64,000 bases of DNA. Origin: Planctomycetota bacterium (lineage in GTDB: Bacteria; Planctomycetota; Phycisphaerae; UBA1845; UTPLA1). The stretch is taken from positions 1 through 64,000 of the forward strand of contig JADJRI010000008.1 in the NCBI GenBank assembly GCA_016712275.1. The letters run 5' to 3'. The position numbers were made by a program, and so were the translations under genes. How positions within the stretch are numbered: the stretch's first letter is position 1; the number at the start of each line of letters is the position of its first letter. The notes beneath the pieces were generated by a model. It did no database searches. It was not told where the DNA came from and saw only the letters and a list, made by a program, of their open reading frames with translations. Shown in pieces: positions 47,204 through 57,725 of this stretch.

Positions 47204-47746
47204 GGAGCGAGAGATTAATGATGGGATTTGTAAAAAGATCGAGTCCTTCAAGTCGCCATCAGCTTCCGCGGTTACTTTCTGGCGCTCAATGTACTCATAG
47301 GCGCTCTTAAAGTACTCTACATCCCAGACATACTTCCCGCTGCCGCCCTCCGCCCACCAGCGCGGCCGTCCGTTAAGACTCCAACCCTGGCTCAAATGCT
47401 CACCGAGCCAACGTTTCAGCAGCTTCCTGACCACTTTCGGGTCGGCATCCGTGCTGAGCAGGCAGTGAACATGGTCCGGCTGCGCGGCGGCGATATGAAA
47501 CGCCCCATTTCCGCGACTGCAAATATCGGGAATCATGCGCTCAACTTCAATCCGTTGTTCGCGTGATAAATAGAGTGGCTCGCCGATCATGAAGCCCCGG
47601 ATCGCCTGTCGTCGCGCTTCGTTCGGCTCGACAAACGGCTCGCCAAAGTGATTCAATGGGCGGGCGACGGTGGGGCGGTCGTCGCCGTGCAGACGAGTTC
47701 CGTAAGTTCCGAAGGTGATGTGAAATGCGATGGGCCAATCGGTCAT
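47150..47746 (-). CDS. REP-associated tyrosine transposase (RAYT, Y1 family)
   Basis: A 198-residue HUH-superfamily single-strand transposase. The metal-binding HVH motif lies at residues 92-94 (AAAQPDHVHCLLS) and the catalytic Tyr is Tyr150 or Tyr152 in EYFKSAYEYIERQ. RAYTs recognise REP hairpins and are thought to spread them. Both sides carry the same pair of palindromic blocks, and the C-terminal codons run into one of them. The frame is intact, so activity is possible. Confidence 0.88.
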   Translation of the reverse strand: MTDWPIAFHITFGTYGTRLHGDDRPTVARPLNHFGEPFVEPNEARRQAIRGFMIGEPLYLSREQRIEVERMIPDICSRGNGAFHIAAAQPDHVHCLLSTDADPKVVRKLLKRWLGEHLSQGWSLNGRPRWWAEGGSGKYVWDVEYFKSAYEYIERQKVTAEADGDLKDSIFLQIPSLISRSEPGCPSPTNPHRHMPMS

Positions 47747-47850
47747 GATTCGGCTCCGGCGAAACTCGAAGGCGAACGATTGATCACGAGTTATCGGTAA
47801 CCTAACATAATACTAATTATGGGTCAAGGACTAGACGAGAAACGGAACAC

Positions 47851-47913
47851 AGAGCCGCCCCGTCCCGGGGCGACGAATGGGGGCATCTCGTCGGGCTGGG
47901 ACAGCCCGGCTCT
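47851..47913. repeat. REP element, right copy flanking the transposase
   Basis: A 63-base unit bounded by AGAGCCG and its inverse CGGCTCT, with two inner palindromes (CCCCGTCCCGGGG and GGGCTGGGACAGCCC). It shares both blocks with the left copy. Typical BIME-like pair of a RAYT. Confidence 0.8.
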
Positions 47914-47967
47914 GATCTATTCGCACGCCCGGCGTTGATTGAAAGTCTGAATGCGAACACTTTCGCA

Positions 47968-49309
<1,342 letters not shown>

Positions 49310-49425
49310 GAAAGCTGCCTCCGGGTGTGTCGAGAGAAACAAGGACGATTCACTTATAGATGGCTGATAATAACAGGTAGCGGCTGCGCAGAAAGAAGGG
49401 CGGTGTTTAGCCGTTGCATGCGCCT

Positions 49426-49474
49426 CACGGGAAAGTGTGGAACAGGCTATAATCCTGTTCCACACTTTCCCGTG
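49426..49474. repeat. Perfect 21-base REP-like hairpin
   Basis: Perfect 21-base arms (49426-49446 and 49454-49474) around a seven-base loop CTATAAT. The core CAGG-CTATAAT-CCTG with flanking TGTGGAA is related to the TATTA-loop palindromes elsewhere in the window. It sits between icd and a small membrane protein gene. Confidence 0.8.
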
Positions 49475-49519
49475 AAGCACTCGTTGCTGAGTTCACATGG
49501 GGACCGTTCGGAATATAGC

Positions 49520-49825
49520 TCAATCCCCGTACGACATCGCATAGATAAACCGCGCGATCGATGCGACGGCCATCAGGCCGATGAGAATCATCGCCAGGGG
49601 CGTTGTCATCAGCGTGTCGACGCCCGTGATGCGTATGAAATAGACCAGACCGCCAACATTTACCAATAGTAGCAGGTGAACCAGCACCGAAAGCGCGCCG
49701 GTCACGCCGACGACATTTCCCCACATCACAAGCAGACCAAGGACGGCAAATGAAACCATCAGGGCATTGCGAATCTGGAAAATTCTTGCGTCGTTCAAGG
49801 CACACACATCCTCACTGCCGTGCAT
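49520..49825 (-). CDS. Small membrane protein
   Basis: A 101-residue protein with three membrane segments (ALMVSFAVLGLLVMWGNVV, LSVLVHLLLLVNVGGLVYF, PLAMILIGLMAVASIARFIY). No family recognised. It lies between a REP hairpin and the FkbM gene. Confidence 0.6.
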   Translation of the reverse strand: MHGSEDVCALNDARIFQIRNALMVSFAVLGLLVMWGNVVGVTGALSVLVHLLLLVNVGGLVYFIRITGVDTLMTTPLAMILIGLMAVASIARFIYAMSYGD

Positions 49826-49884
49826 CGGAACAAGTCAGGCGGGCTAAATTTCAAAATCACCGTTACTCGCTGCGTCAATCGACG

Positions 49885-50799
49885 TCATTTTGTCACGGTC
49901 AACTTCTCAACGCGGTCTTTCGATGAGGGATGATAACAGAGTACATTGTCCGCATCCCGGCAATTCGACAGATCGCTCAGGCGGGCGAGACGGCCGCGCG
50001 GTTTTTCGAGGATCAGGCAGAATTGGTAGCCGTATTGTGCCAGGTATGCCAGCATCTCCTCGGGTGTATAGCCGAATTCCCGCGAAGCATTCCGCGATAT
50101 CTCGAGCATCCAGAGCGGCGGATTCGGCGCAGAAAGCAACTTTGTCGCCCCCTTCATGGCCGGCAACTCGCTGCCTTCGACATCGATCTTGATGAGAGCC
50201 ACATCGCCCAGCCGCTTCTTTTCGACGTATGAATCGAGCGTGATCAATTCGATCTCATACGGCGTGGTCGGGGCGTTGAAATAAGGTTTGAGCGAAGCAC
50301 CGCCATGCTGCGCCGGCACGTGAATCGTCGCTTTCCCCGGCGCGTTAGAGAGCCCCACGCGGTTGAACGCGATCAAGCCCGAAACTTCATTCGCATCACA
50401 ATTCCGCCGCAGCAATTCCATCGTTGGCGGCGTCGGCTCAAACGCATGCACGGCGCCATTCGGCCCGACCAGCTTCGCCATCCAAGTCGAATACCATCCG
50501 TAATTCGCCCCGATGTCGATGACACAATCGCCCGTCTTAAGAAGGTTCTTCAACAGCGCCGTCTCCGCCGGATCGCGCCGACTTGTGGCCATCAGCAGAA
50601 AGAACCAGGGTTCGTGAATGTTCTCCTCAAATGTCCGGCCATCGGAGGTGACGACGGAAGCGCGGGTTTCGGGCGGCAGGCTGGGAATTACGCTTCCCTG
50701 CAGGAAACGCCGCAGCCGCCAGATGCCCTTCGAATCGGGAAACCGACGGATATATCCTCGAAGCAGGGGCAGGCAGAGCTTGGCTAGAGAGCGGTTCAT
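49885..50799 (-). CDS. FkbM-family methyltransferase
   Basis: About 304 residues. The SAM-binding region is DCVIDIGANYGWYSTWMAKLVGPNGAVHAFEPTP (in two adjoining parts) near residue 95, and later IELITLDSYV and VALIKIDVEGSELPAMKGATKLL are the FkbM signature. The family O-methylates sugars or polyketides; gene context gives no substrate. The ATG start was preferred over a TTG three codons earlier. Confidence 0.85.
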   Translation of the reverse strand: MNRSLAKLCLPLLRGYIRRFPDSKGIWRLRRFLQGSVIPSLPPETRASVVTSDGRTFEENIHEPWFFLLMATSRRDPAETALLKNLLKTGDCVIDIGANYGWYSTWMAKLVGPNGAVHAFEPTPPTMELLRRNCDANEVSGLIAFNRVGLSNAPGKATIHVPAQHGGASLKPYFNAPTTPYEIELITLDSYVEKKRLGDVALIKIDVEGSELPAMKGATKLLSAPNPPLWMLEISRNASREFGYTPEEMLAYLAQYGYQFCLILEKPRGRLARLSDLSNCRDADNVLCYHPSSKDRVEKLTVTK

Positions 50800-50991
50800 T
50801 GGATTCAACTCAATCGGCTTACGGGTTGATTATTGCGCGGGCATTGTACAGAGAAAGTTCTGATCGGCGACGGGACAGCTCGGGCTTATCGGAAGGGCCG
50901 GCGCGATACGCAAACCACACTCCCCCGTTTTTGCCCAGCCCCAACTGGGCAGGAAGCATGGAGGAAAAGCCACAACAACAAATCAAACCAA

Positions 50992-51849
50992 CTAACCAAG
51001 AAGTTCGTCATCGGGCAAGGGCGGAGCGGGGGTGGTGCAGATGGCGGCTTGGAAGAGGCCTTGGACGAAGCGGTGGGGTTCCGAAACGTGAATTAATACG
51101 AGCTTTTTCTTTTCAACCAATGGGTTTGAGATCTCGACTGTTCGAAAGCCGAAGTTGGCATGAATAATTGCATTTCTGAGATTGATTCTTTGAATCGACA
51201 GCGGCTTCTTACGCACTCCATCAAACTTCAAAATGTCGAGCCGCCCAGGAACCACACGAAAGTACATAGGTCGAAGCAAAGCCGCTAATTGCCCAGCCCC
51301 AAAACCCAAAGCGAAAGCGAGGATCCCGCCTCCTTTTAGAATGGGTGGAACAGAGTCCAGGAAAGCCGCTGCAAAATTAATCGCTATCACGGTAAACAGT
51401 ACGAGGTTGAAGTGAAGAACTGAAAACGTACGGAGTACAATAATTGGCTCAAATGGACGATTTACCAGTTCGCCGATCGGGCCGATGTCATCTCGATTTC
51501 CAATTGCAATCATGCGTGCGCCGACTGGTGCCTCACGTGCGGCATCTTTTACGCACTCGTACCGTTGCTTACCCTTGTTGTTTTGTCTTAGCGCGTAAAT
51601 GACGAAAAGCACTGCAACGACAAGCATTGCAGTAATCATGGCAATCGTGCCGTCGAGTTTCCGCTGGTTCAAAAAAATTCCCAGGCAGTACCATAAGAGT
51701 ACCAGCGGAAGAAAGGCCAGAAACGGATTCACCACGCGCAAAGGCAATCCTGGTGCCTTGGGGCGCTCGATCAGCCAGATGCGATTGGCAAGCCATGACG
51801 GGTCGTATCCCGAAACGACACTAGCCTCTTGCAACGGTTCTCCGGCCAT
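50992..51849 (-). CDS. Membrane protein of unknown function
   Basis: A 285-residue protein with two pairs of membrane segments (VVNPFLAFLPLVLLWYCLGIF, IAMITAMLVVAVLFVIYAL; FNLVLFTVIAINFAAAFL, GILAFALGFGAGQLAALL) and a cytoplasmic beta-rich C-terminus like a PH-type domain (MYFRVVPGRLDILKFDGVRKKPLSIQRINL). The pattern recalls bacterial PH-domain membrane proteins. No partners nearby. Confidence 0.55.
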   Translation of the reverse strand: MAGEPLQEASVVSGYDPSWLANRIWLIERPKAPGLPLRVVNPFLAFLPLVLLWYCLGIFLNQRKLDGTIAMITAMLVVAVLFVIYALRQNNKGKQRYECVKDAAREAPVGARMIAIGNRDDIGPIGELVNRPFEPIIVLRTFSVLHFNLVLFTVIAINFAAAFLDSVPPILKGGGILAFALGFGAGQLAALLRPMYFRVVPGRLDILKFDGVRKKPLSIQRINLRNAIIHANFGFRTVEISNPLVEKKKLVLIHVSEPHRFVQGLFQAAICTTPAPPLPDDELLG

Positions 51850-51912
51850 CACCGTTCAACACCTCTCTCGCGCTTCATTGTCACAACGAATGTCAACGCC
51901 ATGCCGCCGTCA

Positions 51913-51933
51913 CCCTGCCGCTGCGCGGCAGGG
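51913..51933. repeat. Perfect hairpin with nine-base arms
   Basis: CCCTGCCGC-TGC-GCGGCAGGG in the gap between the membrane protein gene and the aminotransferase gene. No U-run on either strand, so it is more likely an intergenic repeat than a terminator. Confidence 0.5.
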
Positions 51934-52010
51934 CTAAACGGAGTTGCCTCCTATTCCGGCAACTCTACATTCTGCATTCTCAATTCTACATTCGCATGCG
52001 CCTGCCGCTC

Positions 52011-53150
52011 TCACTTCCCTTCCGATACCACGCGAATAAACGCCGCCGTCCCCGCCCCCATCTCAAACTTATACCCCTGCTCCGCCAGCGTCCACTCCAT
52101 CGCCGCAATCAGGCCAACCGTATCCACCGCATCCACATACCCCATGTGATTCACGCGAATCATCTTCCCTTTGAGCTCCCCCTGCCCCGATGCCACATGG
52201 ATGCCATACTTGCTACGCATCGTCTTGCGCCACGCATCATCCGCCACACCGGCCGGCACGTTGATGCCCGTCACGCTGTCGACCGGATCGGCCGCGTAGA
52301 TCGACAGGCCGAGTGCCTTGCACGCGGCACGCGTGCCCTTCGCCATCAGCGCCGACCGCGCCCAGATCGCTTCCATCGTTTCGGCCTTGATCTGCCGCAG
52401 CGTGTGCCGCAGCCCCTTCACCAACTGATTGTTCGGCGTCCACGGCACGTCGCCTTCCTTCTGGCTCTTGCGATACGCCTTAAAATCGTTGTAAAAGCAC
52501 GGCGCCTCGTGCGACTCAATCACTTCCCAAGCCCGGTCGCTCACCGCCGCGAACCCCAGCCCCGGCGGCAGCATCAGCGCCTTCTGCGAGCCCGTCACCG
52601 CCACATCGATGCCCCACTCGTCCATCTTGAACGGCAGCGTGCCGATCGACGTGATGCCGTCGACGATCGTCAGCGCGCCCTTCTCCCGCGCAATCTTCGC
52701 GATGCCCTGTGCATCGGAGAGCGCGCAGGTGCTCGTCTCGCTGTGCACAAAGATGACGGCCTTGATGTCCGGGTTCTTCTTGAACATGTCCGCGACCGCC
52801 TCGGCCTTGATGCCGTGGCCATACTCGCGCGTCAGCTCCACATGCGGCAGCTTGAACCGCTTCAGAATCTTGACCCATCGCTCGCCGAACTTGCCGGAGT
52901 GACACACCAGCGTCTTCGTGTCCGGCTTGCAGCAGCCGACGATTGCGCCTTCCATCGCGGCCGTCCCGCTGCCGGTAAGAACCAGGGGCAGGGCCTTGGT
53001 CTGAAACACATAGGAGAGCAATTCGGTGCTCTCCTTGAACATTTCCTTGAAGCCGGGCGTGCGATGGTGATCGAGGGGATAGGCCATCTCGAGCAGGGCT
53101 TCTGGGCTGACCATTGTGGGACCGGGTGTAAAAAGTCGTAGCTTCATCAT
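52011..53150 (-). CDS. Class V PLP aminotransferase (alanine-glyoxylate / serine-pyruvate type)
   Basis: A 379-residue aminotransferase related to AGXT and to the small subunit of soluble hydrogenase. Blocks are LFTPGPTMVSPEALLEMA, LVLTGSGTAAMEGAIVG, HSETSTCALSD, TIVDGITSIGTLPF and the PLP lysine in VTGSQKALMLPPGLGFAAVS near residue 195. C-terminal RVNHMGYVD is typical. The AGGAG site nine bases before the first of two Met codons gives the start. Intact. Possible roles are glycine/serine or photorespiration-type metabolism. Confidence 0.88.
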   Translation of the reverse strand: MMKLRLFTPGPTMVSPEALLEMAYPLDHHRTPGFKEMFKESTELLSYVFQTKALPLVLTGSGTAAMEGAIVGCCKPDTKTLVCHSGKFGERWVKILKRFKLPHVELTREYGHGIKAEAVADMFKKNPDIKAVIFVHSETSTCALSDAQGIAKIAREKGALTIVDGITSIGTLPFKMDEWGIDVAVTGSQKALMLPPGLGFAAVSDRAWEVIESHEAPCFYNDFKAYRKSQKEGDVPWTPNNQLVKGLRHTLRQIKAETMEAIWARSALMAKGTRAACKALGLSIYAADPVDSVTGINVPAGVADDAWRKTMRSKYGIHVASGQGELKGKMIRVNHMGYVDAVDTVGLIAAMEWTLAEQGYKFEMGAGTAAFIRVVSEGK

Positions 53151-53833
53151 GGTTGTAAACTCCTGTCTGCGGACCTCTGCGGCCAGAATTGATCGACCGC
53201 CATCACGAGTCCCGCAATTGGCACGAAGTATAACCTCGGAAAAGCAGATTGCCCAAGCGGGCAACTCGCAGCGGCTATGGCTTCACATACAACCCGGCGA
53301 CCGTCCCCGGAGCGGCGTGTTGCGTTCATGCCTGGGTGTAAACTTCAGCATCCGGATCGAAGGCGAGTCAAAACAGCACAATTGGTCCAACGCCGGCGGC
53401 AGACTACACATTAATAGGTGCCATTATTCAGGCACTTTCAATCTGAATGCCCATCGGAATCAACCGCGATTCGAACGCCGACGCGAAAGCACGGCAAAAC
53501 GGCTACTTTTCCGAGCAGAAAATTGTGGTGCGGGGATGTTTGGGCTCTGGGTTGCGGCATGAAATGCCAATCGCGCAATTCTTCCCAGTTCCCCCGCCCC
53601 ACCGCCGTTTTCCATCGAATGAACGCAATCCGGCGACGGTTTTCGCCCGATGGCACGCCGTTTGCCTACCTCTCCGCTCCATGAACAGCCGAGTGATGCA
53701 GATGCCAACGGAAATCAACCCATGCGTGCGAGCGTCACCGGCTCGCCGGCTCCTTCGAGCACCGATTTTCACGGCATCGGTTTCCAATCGCATCAGAGGG
53801 ATAGGTCCTTCCTCGCAAAAGGGAGAACTGACC
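53151..53833. other. Long divergent intergenic region
   Basis: About 680 bases between the aminotransferase and the secreted PPC-domain protein. I see no credible gene on either strand. It holds the sigma-54 promoter match described separately and, further left, sequence with no visible structure. Enough room exists for enhancer sites, but no repeated activator motif stands out by eye. Confidence 0.45.
53652..53667 (+). promoter_or_regulatory. Sigma-54 (-24/-12) promoter
   Basis: The sequence TGGCACGCCGTTTGCC fits the sigma-54 consensus TGGCACG-N4-TTGC at all fixed positions with exact spacing. It points at the secreted sorting-tail protein; the predicted transcript start leaves a leader of about 155 bases. 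Sigma-54 promoters before sorting-tail proteins are known from PEP-CTERM systems (PrsK/PrsR control). Confidence 0.65.
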
Positions 53834-55000
53834 ATGATGAAGTACAACCCATCGGCAAATCAAACGTCGGGAAACCTATGTCGGTTTCTGGTTCCGTGCA
53901 TGGCGATCGCGTTGGCCGTCCATGCTTCATGGGCCGGGGCCGCGTTAATCATCGAGGCCGAACCCAACAACGGCTTCGCCACCGCATCTCCGCTCTCGCC
54001 GGGTAATCCCTATGTAAGCAACATCGGGGTGGTGGGCGACATCGACTGGTACACGGCGCCGGGCGCCGTAGCAGGTCATCTTGTCTTTGCATTCGCTGAT
54101 TCCCAGGGTTCGTCGGCGAGCGACGACATCACGCTGTGGACCATCGACAACGCTTTGGCCGTCACCGACTTTGACACCGGCAGTGGGCCCGGCCACTCAT
54201 CCGTCATTGCCGGCAGGGCCGTAACCGTGGCGGGTAATCAGTATCTTGTGACAGCCGAGTCGTCCGGTGCCGCCGTCATTACGCCGTATGTGCTTTATTA
54301 TTCGATGGTCGATCCGGCCGATGCGATCGCCGAGGTTGAGCCCAACGATTCGGTCGGCCAGGCGGAGTTCATTTCGGGGCCGATGGTCACCGGCACGGTG
54401 AGCGGCATCGATGTGGATGTCTTTGCGTTTGAGGCACTGGCCGGGCAAGCCATCGTTGTAATCTGCGACGACGATCCGGACGATGACGGCGTGAACACGG
54501 ACACCGGTTTGCAGATTATCGACAGCGATGGTGTCACCATCCTTGCGACCGGCGATAACATCTCGTCGAATGAGGGCAATGCCGCCGGTACGGCGATGGC
54601 CGCCGCGACGGGAACCTATTACTTGCGCATCATCAATGGCGCTGCCTTCGACGATGACTATCGCTTTGTGATCCTCGTCGATGGCGAACCGGCCCAAGCG
54701 CCGCCCCCGGCACCCTGTGCGGCCGACGCGGACGCCGACGGCGTGTGCGACAACGTGGACCTGTGCCAGGGCAATAACGCCTCGGGCGACACCGACGGCG
54801 ATGGATTCTGCGACGACATCGACAACTGTCCGACGACCCCGAATCCGTCGCAGGCCGACATGGACTACGATGGATTGGGCGATTCCTGCGACGCGCTGGG
54901 CACGGCGCTCTGCGGTTACGGCGGATTGTCATTTGCGCCGATGATGGCGGCAGGATTGGGGCTGGTTCGCCGCCGATCGAAACGAATGGTTCGACAGTAG
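53834..55000 (+). CDS. Secreted PPC / thrombospondin-type-3 protein with C-terminal sorting tail
   Basis: A 388-residue protein. The signal peptide (LVPCMAIALAVHASWAGA) is followed by two PPC-like beta domains (EAEPNNGFATASPL, VGDIDWYTAPG; AEVEPNDSVGQAEF, GIDVDVFAFEALAG) and calcium-binding thrombospondin type 3 repeats (DADGVCDNVDLC, DTDGDGFCDDIDNC, DMDYDGLGDSCD). The tail LCGYGGLSFAPMMAAGLGLV plus RRRSKR is a Cys-Gly/hydrophobic/basic sorting signal like that of the metalloprotease at 18 kb. GGGAGA precedes the first of two Met codons. Confidence 0.85.
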   Translation: MMKYNPSANQTSGNLCRFLVPCMAIALAVHASWAGAALIIEAEPNNGFATASPLSPGNPYVSNIGVVGDIDWYTAPGAVAGHLVFAFADSQGSSASDDITLWTIDNALAVTDFDTGSGPGHSSVIAGRAVTVAGNQYLVTAESSGAAVITPYVLYYSMVDPADAIAEVEPNDSVGQAEFISGPMVTGTVSGIDVDVFAFEALAGQAIVVICDDDPDDDGVNTDTGLQIIDSDGVTILATGDNISSNEGNAAGTAMAAATGTYYLRIINGAAFDDDYRFVILVDGEPAQAPPPAPCAADADADGVCDNVDLCQGNNASGDTDGDGFCDDIDNCPTTPNPSQADMDYDGLGDSCDALGTALCGYGGLSFAPMMAAGLGLVRRRSKRMVRQ

Positions 55001-55058
55001 AAGAGGGCACCGAATTGACGACCGCGATTGGTTCCTATCGGTGAATTTGAATTAGCGA

Positions 55059-55089
55059 GAAGGCCGGCGTCCGACGGCCGCCGGCCTTC
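55059..55089 (+). terminator. Terminator of the sorting-tail protein gene
   Basis: A perfect ten-base GC-rich stem (GAAGGCCGGC with GCCGGCCTTC) with an eleven-base loop, followed by a short pyrimidine-rich stretch with several T. It lies about sixty bases after the stop. Confidence 0.55.
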
Positions 55090-55267
55090 TTCCATTTCTC
55101 CATCGCCAACTGCTATACTGAAATATTGGATGGACCGGTTTTCCCGATCGCCCCGTGAGACATGTTATGTCGCGCCCTAGGAAAATGAAAATCTACGCGA
55201 AACCGATGACCGGTTCCCCTCCGGCCGATGGGTCGGGTATTGGGAACAGACCGGTCGTCTCGGAAAA

Positions 55268-55582
55268 ATGGAACTCGACCTGACTTTCGGCGGCGGCAAA
55301 CTGTTTGGCGATGGGCGCGACCTGGTCGGAGATTTTGTTCTGTCCGGCAGCTACAACCACGAGACCGGGGCATGCACGCTACACAAGGCCTATCTGGGGC
55401 GGCATGGCGTCGATTATGACGGCGATGCCCATGTCGAGGGCATACGCGGAATCTGGCGCATCCGACATACCGACAATCGACTTAACGACGCCGGCCTTTT
55501 TCACATCTGGCCGCTGAACAGTGGGTCGGACGCCGCCGCAAGTGCAGAGGCCTATGCAACGGTGCCGGCGACTCGGGATTGA
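55268..55582 (+). CDS. Conserved small protein, true N-terminus upstream in a broken frame
   Basis: The frame from this ATG gives 104 residues (MELDLTFGGGKLFGDGRDLVGDFVLSGSYN, KAYLGRHGVDYDGD, GIRGIWRI). The same frame is open further left and reads DRFPSGRWVGYWEQTGRLGK, which belongs to the same domain, but no start codon exists there; the nearest ATG at 55185 is in another frame. So the real product probably begins near 55185 with a frameshift. The domain looks like small bacterial beta-barrel proteins of unknown role. Confidence 0.55.
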   Translation: MELDLTFGGGKLFGDGRDLVGDFVLSGSYNHETGACTLHKAYLGRHGVDYDGDAHVEGIRGIWRIRHTDNRLNDAGLFHIWPLNSGSDAAASAEAYATVPATRD

Positions 55583-55755
55583 CAAGCCACAGTCATTTCA
55601 CTCTCATTTTTCTCTCGGAATTAAGGACATAGGCAGCCGATTGCTGCATATCCCGGCCATCGCCTCACATTTGAATAAACCTCTCCGAATTGTGGACCGA
55701 AGAGAAGGCAGAATTGCGCGCTCGTCGTTATCGGTCCATTGCGGCGTTTTGTTGA

Positions 55756-56667
55756 ATGATGCATGACCAGAACATTTCCACTGCGCAGCCGACCGGCTTG
55801 GGGCCGGAAGCAGATCGCCTGCGCGCCGAAATCGCCGCACGCAGGCGAAAACTTGTTGAGGAAGAATGTCGCCTGCAGGCCATGGCTCTACAACTGACTG
55901 CGCTACAGCGCGAAATCGACGATACCCAGCGCGGTGGCGTCTTCGGCCGATTCGGTCGCCCGAAAGCCGGTCGCGAAACGCGCATTCGCGAACTCCACGC
56001 CACGATGAACGAAGCGCGCAAGAAGTATGCCGCCGCGACGCGCGCCATCAACAGCCTGCAATCCGAAGTCGCCAAACTTGAGAAAGAGCTTGCGGCCTTG
56101 CAGCGCGACCGTCTCAAGCGCCGCTCCACAGCCGTCGAACCGGGTATTCGCGCTCCGGCTCCGCCGCCGATGCCAAGTGTCGAGCCGGCGGCATCTGAAA
56201 TTCCATGCGAAGAGTTCGATCGCGGCGCCATCCTCAATCGCATCAAACTCTTGCAAAAGGCCATTGATGCCTGCGACGAATCGCGACGCGACATCCTCAG
56301 CGAAATCGAAACCGTCAGTACAATGGGGCGATGCCGCGTGGTGCAGGTGAAGGGCATTCTCAGCAGCATCATGGAGGCCGGGCGCGATGACGCGGCCGAC
56401 GACTGCGCCGGGCGCGTATCGCGTTCGGTTGAACGGTTCCTTCGAATCAGGCGGGAAGCGCTGGTCGGCGACGAGTCCCCGCCGGATGCGATCGAATTCG
56501 AATCGGTCCACCTCATCGAACGTTGCATGCGTGAATTCTGCGGCGCGTGGCTTCGTTGCGACCTCACCGGCAACACCCCCGCAATGGCCGTGGTCGATGC
56601 GCTTATGCAGGCCATGATGTATCTCGAAACACGCATGGGCCGACTCCGCGAACGCATTGAGTGTTAA
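55756..56667 (+). CDS. Coiled-coil protein of unknown function
   Basis: A 303-residue soluble protein. Residues 20-125 form a long coiled coil (LRAEIAARRRKLVEEECRL, HATMNEARKKYAAATRAINSLQSEVAKLEKEL in parts), then a Pro-rich linker, then a helical C-terminal domain with Cys and His residues (SVHLIERCMREFCGAWLRCDLTG). No signal peptide. No family recognised. Confidence 0.6.
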   Translation: MMHDQNISTAQPTGLGPEADRLRAEIAARRRKLVEEECRLQAMALQLTALQREIDDTQRGGVFGRFGRPKAGRETRIRELHATMNEARKKYAAATRAINSLQSEVAKLEKELAALQRDRLKRRSTAVEPGIRAPAPPPMPSVEPAASEIPCEEFDRGAILNRIKLLQKAIDACDESRRDILSEIETVSTMGRCRVVQVKGILSSIMEAGRDDAADDCAGRVSRSVERFLRIRREALVGDESPPDAIEFESVHLIERCMREFCGAWLRCDLTGNTPAMAVVDALMQAMMYLETRMGRLRERIEC

Positions 56668-56841
56668 GATTATTCGACCATGATTGCAACGTAACCCGCA
56701 ACTCAGTCCATTTCGATCAGTTTTTGTTGCAACAACGGTTTCCAAATTCCATTAGCGGATTACGACGGCCACGCCTAAGATTGCAAAGTTACAGCGCATT
56801 CTTCTGTGATTTGTAAAACCGCAAGCTTGATGTGTTCATTC

Positions 56842-57711
56842 ATGCACTCCTTTCAGGACTTATTCTCAAAGCACGCCGCCTGCTATGCCCAGTACAGGCC
56901 GATGTATCCCGCGGCGCTGTTCGAGTATTTGTCGGGATTGGTGACCGAGCATCGACTCGCATGGGATGTCGGCACCGGCAACGGCCAGGCGGCGATCGGA
57001 CTCGCGAATCACTTCGACCGCGTCATTGCCACCGATGGCAGCGAAGCTCAGCTTTCGCATGCCACACCGCATACGCGTGTTTTGTATCATGTGGCGACGG
57101 CGGAAGCAGCCGGGCCGGACATCGGGTTGGCCGACGCAAGTGTCGATTTGGTGACAGTGGCTCAGGCTTTGCATTGGTTCAAATTTGACGAGTTTTATGC
57201 CAATGTCCGCAGAGTCTTGAAACCAGGGGGCGTGATCGCGGCGTGGTGTTATGGCATGAACTATGTCACGCCGGCCGTCGACGTTGTCGTGGATCGACTC
57301 TATCAAATCACCGATCCCTACTGGGCGGCCGGGCGAAAGTGGATCGACGAGAAATTTCAGACGATTCCGTTTCCCTTTGAGCCGGTCGCCGCGGTTCGCG
57401 CAAACGAAACTTCCGAACAACATCAGCACCGCACGATGATAAATGAATCGGCAGCCGTTCATCGTGACGGCGTCGCCTCAACCGTGCGCGATTACAATTC
57501 GCAATTTGAATGTTATGAGAAATGGACACTGGCACAATTCGTCGGCTATCTCCATTCATGGTCCGGCACGCAGCGATTCATGAATGCAAAGGGCTACGAT
57601 CCTCTCGACGACCTTGGCGACGAACTGGCCGCGGCGTGGGGCAATCCAGAGACGCCGCAAACCGTGCATTGGCCGATCTACTTGCTGGTGGGCCGCCCCG
57701 GCGCCGTGTGA
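56842..57711 (+). CDS. Class I SAM methyltransferase (methyltransf-11 type)
   Basis: About 289 residues. The opening DLFSKHAACYAQYRPMYPAALFEYLS and motif I AWDVGTGNGQAAIGLANHF are typical of a group of eukaryote-like and bacterial methyltransferases of the UbiE type; VDLVTVAQALHWFKFDEFYANVRRVLKPGGVIAAW follows. The substrate is unknown. The cupin gene starts fourteen bases after the stop, so the two are probably cotranscribed. Confidence 0.82.
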   Translation: MHSFQDLFSKHAACYAQYRPMYPAALFEYLSGLVTEHRLAWDVGTGNGQAAIGLANHFDRVIATDGSEAQLSHATPHTRVLYHVATAEAAGPDIGLADASVDLVTVAQALHWFKFDEFYANVRRVLKPGGVIAAWCYGMNYVTPAVDVVVDRLYQITDPYWAAGRKWIDEKFQTIPFPFEPVAAVRANETSEQHQHRTMINESAAVHRDGVASTVRDYNSQFECYEKWTLAQFVGYLHSWSGTQRFMNAKGYDPLDDLGDELAAAWGNPETPQTVHWPIYLLVGRPGAV

Positions 57712-57725
57712 CGGAAATTAATTCG

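Noticed and set aside
47090..47913. CRISPR array
   Set aside because: The repeated palindromes number only two copies here, are not evenly spaced, and flank a RAYT gene. No cas genes in the window.
50932..50951. Terminator hairpin TGCCCAG/CTGGGCA
   Set aside because: The T-run lies before the hairpin on the plus strand and appears as A on the minus strand, so it cannot work as an intrinsic terminator for either.
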